Shown here: in pieces, positions 35,582 through 43,714 of the stretch | Numbering within the stretch: the first letter of the stretch is position 1 | Layout: each line of letters starts with the position of its first letter | NCBI GenBank assembly: GCA_045639525.1 | Contig: JAZUDI010000083.1 | Span: forward strand, 1-64,000 | Length of the DNA stretch: 64,000 bases | Reading direction: 5' to 3' | Origin: UBA1181 sp045639525 | GTDB taxonomy: Bacteria > Bacteroidota > Bacteroidia > Bacteroidales > Paludibacteraceae | Translations under genes and position numbers: made by a program | The notes under the pieces: generated by a model | Told to the model about the DNA's origin: nothing | Seen by the model: only the letters and a program-made list of their open reading frames with translations | The model's database searches: none

Positions 35582-36751
35582 TTAACTATTTGGTAGGATG
35601 ATTCTGAATGTCGTTCCCACATTGATTTCAGAGTGTTTTACGAATATTTTCCCTTTGTGGTACTCTTCGACAATGCGTCGGACGAGGGATAATCCTAATC
35701 CCCAGCCCCTCTTCTTGGTGGTGAAGCCTGGGTTGAATACCGTTTCGAATTTTGATTTAGGGATGCCTTTGCCCGTATCGGTCACATCGATGGTGACCTT
35801 ACCGTTGTTTCTGCTCACCTCCACATGTATTTTCCCTTCGCCCTCCATGGCGTCGATCGCATTCTTGCATAGGTTTTCAATCACCCATTCGAAAAGAGGT
35901 TGGTTGAGCGCCACCGTAATAGGGCTCTCCTCCGTATATTGGCAAGTGATGGAGACTTTGTTGGAGGTTCTTTTCCGCATATAGGCCAACGCATTGTCCA
36001 GAATGTCGTTCAACACGACAGGAGTCAGTTCTGCTTTGGATCCGATTTTCGAAAAACGCTCCGCAATGGTCCGGAGTCTGTTCACATCCTTCTCCATTTC
36101 GTCCATCAAGCTCTTGTCCACACCTTCGCTTTTAAGTATCTCCACCCAAGCAAGTAGGGAAGAGATGGGGGTGCCCAGTTGGTGAGCGGTCTCTTTGGAT
36201 AGTCCCACCCATACTCTATTCTGTTCCGATCTTTTCGCACTGGCGAATACGAAGAAGAGGACTATGAAGAAGGTGACGATGATGCACCATTGTATGTAGG
36301 GGTAATACTCTAACTTGTTTAGGATGGTGGATTTGCCATAGTAGAGATAGTGTTGCGTGTTTTCGTCGATTTGGATGGGTATGAAGGTCTCCTCGCTTTT
36401 GAATTCGTCTAGTTTTTTTGCTAAAAAACGTTCTGTTTTCCGAGAATCCGCATCCTCCTCTTTGATGCCTAAGTTCCTGTGGTCGATGACGGTTCCGTTT
36501 TCGTCGGCGATAAGGACTGGGATGGTGGTGTTCTCCTCTATCACTTTCATCAAAAAGGAGATGTCGCTCTCGTCGTTGGCGGAGATGAGACGACGGGTGG
36601 CCTCCGCCCATAGGTTGATTCTTTGTTTCTCCTCCTCCGCCATCTCTTTCGAAAGGTGGTTGGAGTAATAGACGGAGAGCCCCACGATCAACAATGCGAT
36701 GATGGAGAAGATGTATTTGATATTCTTTTGGTTGTCTAATCCGAACTTCAT
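35582..36751 (-). CDS. Membrane sensor histidine kinase
   Basis: About 389 residues. It has an N-terminal membrane segment (about 12-32), an extracytoplasmic sensor region of about 100 residues, a second membrane segment (IVTFFIVLFFVFA), then HisKA with KETAHQLGTPISSL (phosphoacceptor His) and HATPase_c with N box ENLCKNAIDAM, G1 DTGKGIP and G2 GWGLGLSLV. It should autophosphorylate on His and pass phosphate to an unlinked regulator, since no response regulator lies nearby. ATG at 36751, 4 bases past the rsgA stop, is preferred over the start at 36784 that overlaps rsgA. It is the last gene of a frr-rsgA-kinase operon. Confidence 0.9.
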   Translation of the reverse strand: MKFGLDNQKNIKYIFSIIALLIVGLSVYYSNHLSKEMAEEEKQRINLWAEATRRLISANDESDISFLMKVIEENTTIPVLIADENGTVIDHRNLGIKEEDADSRKTERFLAKKLDEFKSEETFIPIQIDENTQHYLYYGKSTILNKLEYYPYIQWCIIVTFFIVLFFVFASAKRSEQNRVWVGLSKETAHQLGTPISSLLAWVEILKSEGVDKSLMDEMEKDVNRLRTIAERFSKIGSKAELTPVVLNDILDNALAYMRKRTSNKVSITCQYTEESPITVALNQPLFEWVIENLCKNAIDAMEGEGKIHVEVSRNNGKVTIDVTDTGKGIPKSKFETVFNPGFTTKKRGWGLGLSLVRRIVEEYHKGKIFVKHSEINVGTTFRIILPNS

Positions 36752-36755
36752 CGCA

Positions 36756-37682
36756 TCATCTGTATTTACCCTCTTCGCAGTCATCCAAGATACTTAGATA
36801 ACTAGCGTAGCGTGATTCGCTGATGGTATGGTTCTCAATGGCTTGCAGCACGGCGCATCCTGGTTCGTGGATGTGGGTGCAGTTGCCGAATTTGCAATTG
36901 GCGGATTCTCTGAAAATTTCAGGGAAATAGTGTCCCACCTCCTCCTTTTTGAAGTCGATGGTACCGAAGCCTTTGATTCCTGGTGTGTCTATCAGGTACG
37001 AATTCTCATCCAATTCAAACATCTCCGAGAAGGTGGTGGTGTGCATACCCTTGTTGTGCACATCAGATATTTCACCGGTTTTTGTTTCGAATTCAGGGGA
37101 GATGGCATTGATGAGGGATGATTTCCCCACACCTGAATTGCCGGAGAGTAGGGTGGTCTTCCCTTGTAGCATGGCCCTTAACTTGTCAATGTTCTCTCCT
37201 GTCTTGGCTGATACGGCAAGACATTCGTAACCGATGGTCTCGTAGAGAAACATAAGGACCTTCATATATTCCGTCTCCTCTTCGTCGTAAAGATCCATCT
37301 TGTTGATGATGATCTTCGCATGGACTTGATAAGCCTCGCTGGTAGCCAAAGCTCTGTCTATGAAGACGGTGGAGGTTTGCGGATGGTTAATGGTGACAAT
37401 CAACAGCAGTTGGTCCAAATTGGCTGCTATGATATGCAACTGTTTGGATAGATTGGTAGGTTTCCGTACAATGTAATTCTTTCGTTCCTCAATGGCGGTA
37501 ATCCAACCAGGTCCCTCTGTAGGCATATCGAAAGAAACCCGATCGCCAACGGCAACCGGGTTTGTGCTTTTGATCCCTTTGATACGGAAGTTTCCTTTGA
37601 TTTTACATTCAAAGAGTTGGCCGTTGGATTCGCTTTTGACCCAATAGCCACTTCCTGTATTTTTGACCACGAGACCGATCAT
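36756..37682 (-). CDS. rsgA: Ribosome small-subunit-dependent GTPase A
   Basis: This circularly permuted GTPase helps mature the 30S subunit. The 308 residues show an N-terminal OB fold, the permuted motif order NKMDL, then SGNSGVGKSSLINAI (P-loop), the switch region with HTTTF, DTPGIKGFG, and a C-terminal zinc knuckle (CKFGNCTHIHEPGC). Its ATG overlaps the frr TGA (ATGA, 37679-37682), indicating coupled translation of two ribosome-cycle proteins. Confidence 0.96.
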   Translation of the reverse strand: MIGLVVKNTGSGYWVKSESNGQLFECKIKGNFRIKGIKSTNPVAVGDRVSFDMPTEGPGWITAIEERKNYIVRKPTNLSKQLHIIAANLDQLLLIVTINHPQTSTVFIDRALATSEAYQVHAKIIINKMDLYDEEETEYMKVLMFLYETIGYECLAVSAKTGENIDKLRAMLQGKTTLLSGNSGVGKSSLINAISPEFETKTGEISDVHNKGMHTTTFSEMFELDENSYLIDTPGIKGFGTIDFKKEEVGHYFPEIFRESANCKFGNCTHIHEPGCAVLQAIENHTISESRYASYLSILDDCEEGKYR

Positions 37683-38239
37683 ACTGTCATCACCTCTTTC
37701 TCCTTTGCGGCGAGAATCTCATCAACCTTCTTGATGTATTTGTCGTGGATCTTTTGAACTTCAGCCTCTGCGTCCTTCTCAGCGTCTTCCGCCAAACCGT
37801 TCTTGATCTCCTTCTTCAAACCGTCGATCGCGTCGCGGCGAGCGTTACGGATGCTGATCTTGGCGTCTTCGCCGTCCGCACGGGTCTGCTTTACCAAAGC
37901 CTTACGTCTATCCTCTGTCAAAGGTGGAATGCAAAGGCGGATGAGCTCTCCGTTGTTCTCAGGTGTGATACCTACCTCAGAAGCCATGATGGCCTTCTCG
38001 ATCTCTGATATCATCTTCTTTTCCCAAGGTTGGATCGCGATGGTGCGGGCGTCGGGTGTAGTGATTGTGGCAACGCCTGAAAGGGGAACGATGCTTCCGT
38101 AGTAATCCAAACGCACACCGTCAAGGATGCGGACATTCGCTTTGCCTGCTCTGATGCGTGCCAATGAGTCATCCAAGTGGAGCAATGCTTGTTCCATCTT
38201 CTCTTCAGCCGCTTTGAAATAATCTTTTACTTCTGCCAT
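37679..38239 (-). CDS. frr: Ribosome recycling factor
   Basis: RRF splits post-termination ribosomes with EF-G. The 186 residues from MAEVKDYFKAAEEKM match the family. RAGKANVRILDGVRLDYYGS and ITTPDARTIAIQPWEK are the conserved core, and the three-helix C-terminus ends KEVMTV. The upstream ATG at 38281 would add 14 residues unlike the family, so I set the start at 38239. It is the first gene of the operon with rsgA and the kinase. Confidence 0.96.
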   Translation of the reverse strand: MAEVKDYFKAAEEKMEQALLHLDDSLARIRAGKANVRILDGVRLDYYGSIVPLSGVATITTPDARTIAIQPWEKKMISEIEKAIMASEVGITPENNGELIRLCIPPLTEDRRKALVKQTRADGEDAKISIRNARRDAIDGLKKEIKNGLAEDAEKDAEAEVQKIHDKYIKKVDEILAAKEKEVMTV

Positions 38240-38327
38240 ACTATTTAATGTTTTTATTGTCAAAATTTGAATTGAACGCAAAAATAGGAAAAAATCCGTA
38301 ATTCAAGCGATTTGTGTGTGATTATTG

Positions 38328-39254
38328 TCACTCCTTTATGAGCCGATGCCCAATTTCTCCTTCTGCGCCGATCTCTTTGATGAGATAGAATCCCTTGCGT
38401 TTATTGTTGGAAGAGACGAATTCAGCTTGGTTGGCGTAAACTCCGATTCTTCTCCCTGTTAGGTCGTACACCTCGATTTTGATGGGAGAGGGGATTGCTT
38501 CCATTGTGAGGTCGTCGAGGATTGTCTCCTCGTTAGCTCCCTCGTTTCCGCATTCGTGGAGAGGAAATTGAATGCCTAGGTCAATCTCCTTCCCCGCTAC
38601 ATATTCGACGGGATCTGTGATGAGTGTGTCGCCCTCCGAAGAGGTGAGTCGGAAGGTGTAGGGACCTATTTTGCTCTTGTCTTCGTCTATCCCTCCATTC
38701 TCCACATAGTAGTTATACATCTCTCTGTGGATAGGGACGAAGGTGCCGTCTTGTCGTTGGTACTCCACTTGGTTGATGCGGTATTTGATGTCGTAGAAGA
38801 TGGCCTTGAAGTAGAATTGGCTGGTACCCTCTTCGAATTTCACCTTGATGTTTTTCTCCTCCTCGCAGGGAACGAATTGCCATTTAATAGGCACTCTGCC
38901 AGCTTCTAATGTCGCTATTTGAAGGAAGGATAGGGTGCTGAAATCGATGTCTCCATGTTTGCATTCCGGACAGCGGTCCACCACCTTTACGGTAATCTCG
39001 CCCAACGGTCCGAATACCCTTACGCAGGCGCCGCAAGCGTAACTGCTGTCGTATTGCGTATGGTTCATGGCGCAGTGGAGAAACTCATCTTCGGGCACGT
39101 AGATGCCGCAATTGCCTCCGTTGGATCCCGCCACGCCTCCGTATTGGGTGCCTTCTCCCGTGTACCATGTGGTGTCGCACTCGGCTATTGGGAATGCTAT
39201 TGCCGCTAAGGTGCATAGGGATAACAGTAAAAGTGTACCGATTCTTTTCCTCAT
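38328..39254 (-). CDS. Two-domain bacterial expansin with C-terminal T9SS-type tail
   Basis: The protein is 308 residues. After a signal peptide (about 1-25), residues 28-130 form a double-psi beta-barrel (GNCGIYVPEDEF, VKVVDRCPECKHGDIDF, PIKWQFVPC), and 133-232 match the expansin second domain (CBM63). Against my recollection of Bacillus EXLX1, D93, E97 and D104 align with D71, E75 and D82. F147, Y148 and Y180 take the places of the cellulose-stacking W125, W126 and Y157. Expansins loosen plant walls without hydrolysis. Residues 252-308 (IKIEVYDLTGRRIG, GFYLIKE) look like a T9SS type A sorting domain. The first domain is rich in Cys, unlike EXLX1. Confidence 0.82.
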   Translation of the reverse strand: MRKRIGTLLLLSLCTLAAIAFPIAECDTTWYTGEGTQYGGVAGSNGGNCGIYVPEDEFLHCAMNHTQYDSSYACGACVRVFGPLGEITVKVVDRCPECKHGDIDFSTLSFLQIATLEAGRVPIKWQFVPCEEEKNIKVKFEEGTSQFYFKAIFYDIKYRINQVEYQRQDGTFVPIHREMYNYYVENGGIDEDKSKIGPYTFRLTSSEGDTLITDPVEYVAGKEIDLGIQFPLHECGNEGANEETILDDLTMEAIPSPIKIEVYDLTGRRIGVYANQAEFVSSNNKRKGFYLIKEIGAEGEIGHRLIKE

Positions 39255-39317
39255 ATTCTATTCGATAAAGTGTTGTGCGAAGATATGTATTTTCTTTTTT
39301 TTGATGGCAACTTTCGT

Positions 39318-39325
39318 TATATTTG
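39318..39325 (+). promoter_or_regulatory. -7 element TATATTTG ahead of the RES-like gene
   Basis: Exact TAnnTTTG match in the divergent gap between the expansin and the RES-like gene. TTTG at 39300-39303 is only 14 bases upstream, too close for a normal -33. On the other strand, TATCTTCG about 25 bases from the expansin ATG may serve that gene. Confidence 0.4.
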
Positions 39326-39330
39326 TGGAA

Positions 39331-40185
39331 ATGGATGAAGTTGATATGCAATTCGAGGAGATAAAAGAACGGTTGTTGCGGATGGACATGCGATCCTATC
39401 CGGTAGAGGAGGTGCGTTCTCTGTTGCGGGAGGCGGGCCCCAGCGGCTTTATGGTCGCCTCATTGGAGGTGGGGCAGCGTATCGTTCGGGCCCGTGTGGG
39501 AACGAATGTGATGAAGTCCACCGACCTTTCGTATCGCCATTCTCCCGAACCTCATCCCCACTATTGGCGGGCAAGCACCCCGGATATGCGTATGTTCTAT
39601 GGCTGTCTGGTGGCGGATGAAACTTCTGCATTCCCTTCCGAATATGTCTCGGCTGTCGAGTGTTCCCGACTTCTTTCGGAGGAGTGTGTGGATGGCGACG
39701 AGTTGGTTACTTTCGGTATTTGGAAGGTGGTGCGTCCCATCTCCGTGATAGAGGTGATTCATCCCAATTACTTCTCCCACGCGGAGGAAAATCCACTCTT
39801 AAAACAGGCGAAGTTCCAGTATGAGTCTTTGCTGGCGAGTTGCCCTAAACATCTCCGGGAGGAGTTGGACCAAAGGGCGGAGTTCTTCTCTTATGTCTTT
39901 TCCCGTCCCAATCCTTCGAAATGTGACTACGAATACCTGATTAGCGCGCTCTTTTCTGAGATGTCCGTGAAAAAAGGGTATGATGGTGTTCTCTACCCTT
40001 CGGTCGCTACGGATGGTATGGTAGGACTTAATGTAGCTTTGACGGATCGTGTGGCGGATGAATCTGTTCGTTTGGATAGCGTAAGCCGATATAAGATTCA
40101 TCGGATGGAAGATGGTTCCGTCTCCATGGAGTACAAGGATGATGGGGCGCTAATGCCGAACGGAATGATCCGCTATGGCGATTAG
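39331..40185 (+). CDS. RES-domain-like protein
   Basis: About 284 residues, cytosolic, no signal peptide. The features suggest the RES fold: an Arg-rich strand (RIVRARVGT), YWRASTPDMRMFYG resembling the family's RxNPxGxxxxY block, a following acidic segment, and the C-terminal GYDGVLYPSV with GLNVALTD, close to the usual DGIxYPS and GxNxAL motifs. Some RES proteins are NAD-degrading toxins, but no antitoxin gene is adjacent, so toxin activity is not implied. Start candidates are 39304, 39331 and 39346. The frame is also open back to 39103, but that part lies over the expansin gene. It is divergent from the expansin. Confidence 0.6.
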   Translation: MDEVDMQFEEIKERLLRMDMRSYPVEEVRSLLREAGPSGFMVASLEVGQRIVRARVGTNVMKSTDLSYRHSPEPHPHYWRASTPDMRMFYGCLVADETSAFPSEYVSAVECSRLLSEECVDGDELVTFGIWKVVRPISVIEVIHPNYFSHAEENPLLKQAKFQYESLLASCPKHLREELDQRAEFFSYVFSRPNPSKCDYEYLISALFSEMSVKKGYDGVLYPSVATDGMVGLNVALTDRVADESVRLDSVSRYKIHRMEDGSVSMEYKDDGALMPNGMIRYGD

Positions 40186-40203
40186 AACCGGCAGGAAATT
40201 CAA

Positions 40204-40920
40204 TTATACCTCGCCTCGTAAATAGGCCTTCCTTTCCCCCTCTTCAAATCGCTCGATGGCATAACGTAGTGTCGTGCGGGGCATTGTTTTGTAGCGCTCC
40301 TTCAGATAATTTTTTAATCTATCCTCCTTTTGCTTCCCGCACTCCCTTAAAAGCCATCCGACTGCCTTCTGGATGAGGTCGTGCGGGTGGTGTAATAGTA
40401 TATCCGCTATTTGGAAGGTGTCGTCAAGATCGCCATTCCTCACGAATTTCATGGTGCTGACGATGCCGATGCGTTGTTCCCAAATGGTTTTCCCGTTCTG
40501 GGCTAAATCATAGAGTAGGGTGCGATCTTTGTCGAAAAGCCACACCCCCAATATTTCGTAGCAGGAGAGGTCCACCAAGTCCCAATTGTTGATGTGCGCC
40601 AGGTGGGAGAGGTAGAACTCTATGCAGGCTTGTTGCTTCTCCAGATCCTTTTTCGCGTGTTTGAAGATTTGAATGAGGCATAGCAGGGCCGATAGCCGTA
40701 TCTCGTGGAGGGGAGAGGTGATGCAACGTTCCAGCTCTTCGAAGGTGGTGTTGGCCCACACGTTCTTCACGACCTCTCTGGTAACAGGCACTTTGATGCC
40801 TAAAAATTGATCCCCTTCGCCATACTCCCCTTTGCCGGTTTTGAAAAAGCGGGAGAGGTTGGCCACTTGACGCTCGTCTCGGTGCGATAGTATCGCCTCG
40901 TATAGTTTCATTTCTTCCAT
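40204..40920 (-). CDS. DNA alkylation repair protein (AlkD-like glycosylase)
   Basis: About 238 residues of helical HEAT-like repeats. NNWDLVDLSCYEI matches the AlkD motif with the Trp and catalytic Asp that stabilise the excised 3-methyladenine or 7-methylguanine. TIWEQRIGIVSTM holds the conserved Trp and Arg, and RLSALLCLIQ is typical. I use ATG 40920 (MEEMKLYEAIL), since the 24 residues upstream are not family-like and enter the intergenic region. It converges with the RES-like gene, 18 bases between stops. Confidence 0.88.
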   Translation of the reverse strand: MEEMKLYEAILSHRDERQVANLSRFFKTGKGEYGEGDQFLGIKVPVTREVVKNVWANTTFEELERCITSPLHEIRLSALLCLIQIFKHAKKDLEKQQACIEFYLSHLAHINNWDLVDLSCYEILGVWLFDKDRTLLYDLAQNGKTIWEQRIGIVSTMKFVRNGDLDDTFQIADILLHHPHDLIQKAVGWLLRECGKQKEDRLKNYLKERYKTMPRTTLRYAIERFEEGERKAYLRGEV

Positions 40921-41071
40921 ATCTGATGTAAAAATGGTTGTTGTTGAAATCGAACAGTGCAAAATTCGTTTATTTTTTCCGAAAATCCTCATCCAAGTTG
41001 CTCTTGAAAGCGCAAAGTTCCTCTTTTTTATCTTTTTTCTTGTGAAAATCTAAAAAAATAGAACCTTTTAT

Positions 41072-41102
41072 TTTGTAAAGTTAAAAATGCGTCTTAATTT
41101 TG
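41072..41102 (+). promoter_or_regulatory. Consensus promoter of a short transcript upstream of kdsB
   Basis: TTTG (41072-41075), 19-base spacer, TAATTTTG (41095-41102). It is a full match, with a predicted start near 41109. The terminator at 41145 lies only about 80 bases beyond. Confidence 0.75.
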
Positions 41103-41108
41103 TGGCGC

Positions 41109-41186
41109 AAACAAAACAGGTAGATTTTTTCATAGTTAAGGTGGGTGCGCCGAAGTCGTGAGATTTTGGCGCACTAATTTTTTTAT
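41109..41186 (+). ncRNA. Candidate short RNA or attenuated leader ahead of kdsB
   Basis: The stretch between the promoter at 41072 and the terminator at 41145-41186 would be a transcript of about 75-80 bases with no reading frame. It could be a stand-alone small RNA or a leader whose terminator is sometimes read through into kdsB. No family is recognised. The rest of 40921-41071 is AT-rich without features. Confidence 0.45.
41145..41186 (+). terminator. Intrinsic terminator upstream of kdsB
   Basis: Stem GTGCGCC / GGCGCAC (41145-41151 and 41168-41174) with a 16-base loop, followed by TAATTTTTTT. Confidence 0.8.
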
Positions 41187-41221
41187 GGGGTACAAAGAAT
41201 CGTGTTTTGCTGTAATTTCGT

Positions 41222-41229
41222 TATCTTTG
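41222..41229 (+). promoter_or_regulatory. -7 element TATCTTTG of kdsB
   Basis: Exact TAnnTTTG match 32 bases before the kdsB ATG and downstream of the terminator, so kdsB probably has its own promoter. No clear -33 box. Confidence 0.5.
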
Positions 41230-41261
41230 TGGATAGGTGAATTTAATCCTAAGAAATAGTT

Positions 41262-42026
41262 ATGGATAAAAATAAATTTATTGGTATTATACCTGCCAGA
41301 TACGCCTCCACCCGTTTCCCAGGAAAGCCATTGGTGGAGATTTGTGGAAAGAGTATGATCCGTCGCGTGTACGAACAGGTTTCCCAAATTTTGGATTGTG
41401 TCTATGTGGCTACGGACGATGATCGGATATACCAGGCGGTTGAGGCTTTCGGCGGTAAGGCCGTTATGACCTCCGACCAACATAAAAGCGGTACCGACCG
41501 TTGCTTCGAAGCCTATAACAAAACGATGTCCGGGAAGGAGATCGTCATTAATATCCAGGGGGATGAACCCTTTATTCAACCCCAACAGATTCAAGCCTTG
41601 TGTGATTGTTTCGACGATCCGACCGCTCAGATCGCCACTTTGGTGAAACCTTTCACGCTGGAGGATGGTGAGGCTGCCTTGTTCAACCCCAATTCTCCTA
41701 AGGTGGTGTTGAATAAAAATAGTGAAGCGGTCTATTTCAGCCGCTCTGTCATCCCTTATAAGCGCGGTGCCGAAACGAAAGATTGGTTGTCGCATCACAC
41801 CTATTACAAACACATTGGCCTCTACGCCTACCGTGCGGATGTTTTGGGTGAGATCACCAAACTTCCCCAGTCCTCATTGGAGTTGACGGAGTCGTTGGAG
41901 CAACTTCGTTGGATTGAGAATGGTTACAAGATTAAGGTGGGCGTAACTAAAATGGAGACCATCGGTATCGATACGCCTGAGGATTTGGCGAGAGCGGAGA
42001 AGTTTTTGCGCGAGCATCTTAGTTAA
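41262..42026 (+). CDS. kdsB: 3-deoxy-manno-octulosonate cytidylyltransferase
   Basis: KdsB activates Kdo with CTP to CMP-Kdo for lipopolysaccharide inner-core synthesis, confirming a Gram-negative envelope. The 254 residues carry the nucleotide-binding IIPARYASTRFPGKPL (about 9-24), NIQGDEPFI and ETIGIDTPEDLARAE at the end. Cytosolic. The M16-like gene follows after 41 bases on the same strand. Confidence 0.96.
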   Translation: MDKNKFIGIIPARYASTRFPGKPLVEICGKSMIRRVYEQVSQILDCVYVATDDDRIYQAVEAFGGKAVMTSDQHKSGTDRCFEAYNKTMSGKEIVINIQGDEPFIQPQQIQALCDCFDDPTAQIATLVKPFTLEDGEAALFNPNSPKVVLNKNSEAVYFSRSVIPYKRGAETKDWLSHHTYYKHIGLYAYRADVLGEITKLPQSSLELTESLEQLRWIENGYKIKVGVTKMETIGIDTPEDLARAEKFLREHLS

Positions 42027-42067
42027 TGTTTTGATGGTAAATGTTTTAGAGAGATACGCTGAACGAT

Positions 42068-43357
42068 ATGGATAGAAAAAATTGTCCGTTGATTAGCCCC
42101 GTTTCTGGGGTGGAGTTCCCGAAAGCCGTTGTCCGCCCGTTGGCCAATGGCGCGATGTTGCACGAGTTACCCTTTTGCGAGGAGGAGATTGTGCGGGTGG
42201 ACTGCCTATTCAAGGCGGGTTCCCTCCACCAGTCGCATTTGTTGGAGGCGAGTTTCGCGGGACAATTGTTGAATGAGGGAACCTCCCGACACTCATCCGC
42301 CGAGGTGGCTGAGATGCTGGATTCCTATGGCGCGATGTTGAGCGTGAGTGTCTCTTACGAAAACGCCTGTGTGACGCTCCACTCTTTGAAACGTCACTTG
42401 GAGCCGATGCTTCGCCTCCTTTCGGAGATTATTACGGATCCTCTCTATGGAGAGAAGGAGTTCGTGACCTATTTGAATAAAAGAAAACAACAATATTTGA
42501 TCCAACAGGAGAAGGTGACCACACTTGCGTCCCGCAATATGAATGCGGCGTTGTATGGTCCGAAAAGTCTCTATGGCACTGTGGCCCAATTATCCGATTA
42601 CGACCAATTGAATGTGGCGTGGATAAGGGAATTTCATCGCAAACGCTATGTGATGCGCGGATGCGATATCATTCTTTCCGGTAAGGTGGATGATGCGGTC
42701 AGAAGGGTGATGGAGCAGACGTTGGGATCCATCCAAACTGCCGATCCGGCTCCGCTGCCGGATAGTATCTATGAGTGGGATGAATTGAACAAGACCTACT
42801 GTTTCCACGAGAAGGCGGAGAGTGTTCAGTCGGCCATTTATATGGGTAGAAAGGTGATGTCGGCGAAAGATCCCCGATTCCACCAATTCTCGGTCTTGAA
42901 TACGCTTTTAGGTGGTTATTTCGGTAGCCGTCTGATGATGAATATCCGGGAGGAGAAGGGCTATACCTATGGAATCGGTTCCTATCTGCTGACGCAGCCG
43001 CAGTCGGGCCGTTTTATCATATCCACCCAAACGGCGACGCAATTTGTGGAGCCGACCCTCGCCGAAATCGAGAAGGAGCTGAAAAAACTGCGTGAGACAC
43101 CTGTCTCGGAAGATGAACTGAACGAGGTGCGCAGTTATATGTTGGGAGAGAACGCCAGGGTAGTGGATGGCTCGTTCTCCTTTGTCGACGCCTATATCTC
43201 TTTCTTGTCGTTGGGTGTAGAGGGCAGTGAATTCTACAAGGAGAGTAGTCGGTCGATCCTATCGGTCACATCGGAAGATCTGATGGAGTTGGCCAACCAA
43301 TATTTTGACAGGAGTCAGTTTTGCATCTCCGTGGCGGGAAAAAAGATGGAGGACTGA
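42068..43357 (+). CDS. M16-family peptidase-like protein lacking the zinc motif
   Basis: This 429-residue protein has two M16 (insulinase/processing peptidase) half-domains: an N-terminal domain (LANGAMLHELPF, GQLLNEGTSRHSSAEVAEML) and a C-terminal one (GGYFGSRLMMNIREEKGYTYGIGS). The HxxEH zinc-binding motif expected before the NEGT segment is absent, so it resembles the non-catalytic partner of paired M16 enzymes. No catalytic partner lies nearby, and there is no signal peptide. It may act as a scaffold or with an enzyme encoded elsewhere. It precedes the PqqD-like gene by 115 bases, and a shared role is only a guess. Confidence 0.85.
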   Translation: MDRKNCPLISPVSGVEFPKAVVRPLANGAMLHELPFCEEEIVRVDCLFKAGSLHQSHLLEASFAGQLLNEGTSRHSSAEVAEMLDSYGAMLSVSVSYENACVTLHSLKRHLEPMLRLLSEIITDPLYGEKEFVTYLNKRKQQYLIQQEKVTTLASRNMNAALYGPKSLYGTVAQLSDYDQLNVAWIREFHRKRYVMRGCDIILSGKVDDAVRRVMEQTLGSIQTADPAPLPDSIYEWDELNKTYCFHEKAESVQSAIYMGRKVMSAKDPRFHQFSVLNTLLGGYFGSRLMMNIREEKGYTYGIGSYLLTQPQSGRFIISTQTATQFVEPTLAEIEKELKKLRETPVSEDELNEVRSYMLGENARVVDGSFSFVDAYISFLSLGVEGSEFYKESSRSILSVTSEDLMELANQYFDRSQFCISVAGKKMED

Positions 43358-43441
43358 ATCCACAATAGCGGTGTTGGGGCATTTGCTATGGTAAATACTT
43401 TTTTTCGTTGAAAATAATAGGCTGGGAATATCCCTTCTTTA

Positions 43442-43449
43442 TAGTTTTG
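43442..43449 (+). promoter_or_regulatory. -7 element TAGTTTTG of the PqqD/ATP-grasp operon
   Basis: Exact TAnnTTTG match 22 bases before the ATG of the PqqD-like gene. No -33 TTG at 19-21 bases. Confidence 0.45.
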
Positions 43450-43471
43450 TGGCGATGTAATCGTATGTGTT

Positions 43472-43714
43472 ATGGGTTTGACCAGTGGAATGATAATAAA
43501 TGAATCGGGTTATGTTTTTAACACGCTGACGGGTGAGAGTTTCTCCATCAATCAGACGGCAAAGGCTGTGTTGTCCCTGTTGGAACAGGGACACTCCAAA
43601 TCGGAGATATATCAACAATTGTTGGCTGAATATGAGGTGGATGGATCCTCCTTGGAGGCTGATTTGGACGATTTTTTTTATTTGCTACGTAAATTTAGAA
43701 TGTTGGAGGGATAA
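43472..43714 (+). CDS. PqqD-like protein (RiPP recognition element)
   Basis: An 80-residue stand-alone PqqD-fold protein. The N-terminal strands GYVFNTLTGESFSINQTAKAV, then a helix (LSLLEQG), SKSEIYQQLLAEYEVD, and the final FFYLLRKFRML correspond to the PqqD pattern. PqqD-like domains bind the leader of a ribosomal peptide and present it to modifying enzymes. Its last base is the first base of the ATP-grasp ATG (TAATG), so the two are translated together. No separate precursor-peptide gene is visible nearby, but the downstream decarboxylase has a leader-like N-terminus. Confidence 0.82.
   Translation: MGLTSGMIINESGYVFNTLTGESFSINQTAKAVLSLLEQGHSKSEIYQQLLAEYEVDGSSLEADLDDFFYLLRKFRMLEG

Noticed and set aside
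39103..39303. N-terminal extension of the RES-like reading frame
   Set aside because: It overlaps the expansin gene on the other strand and its residues look non-coding. Later ATGs near a -7 box are better starts.
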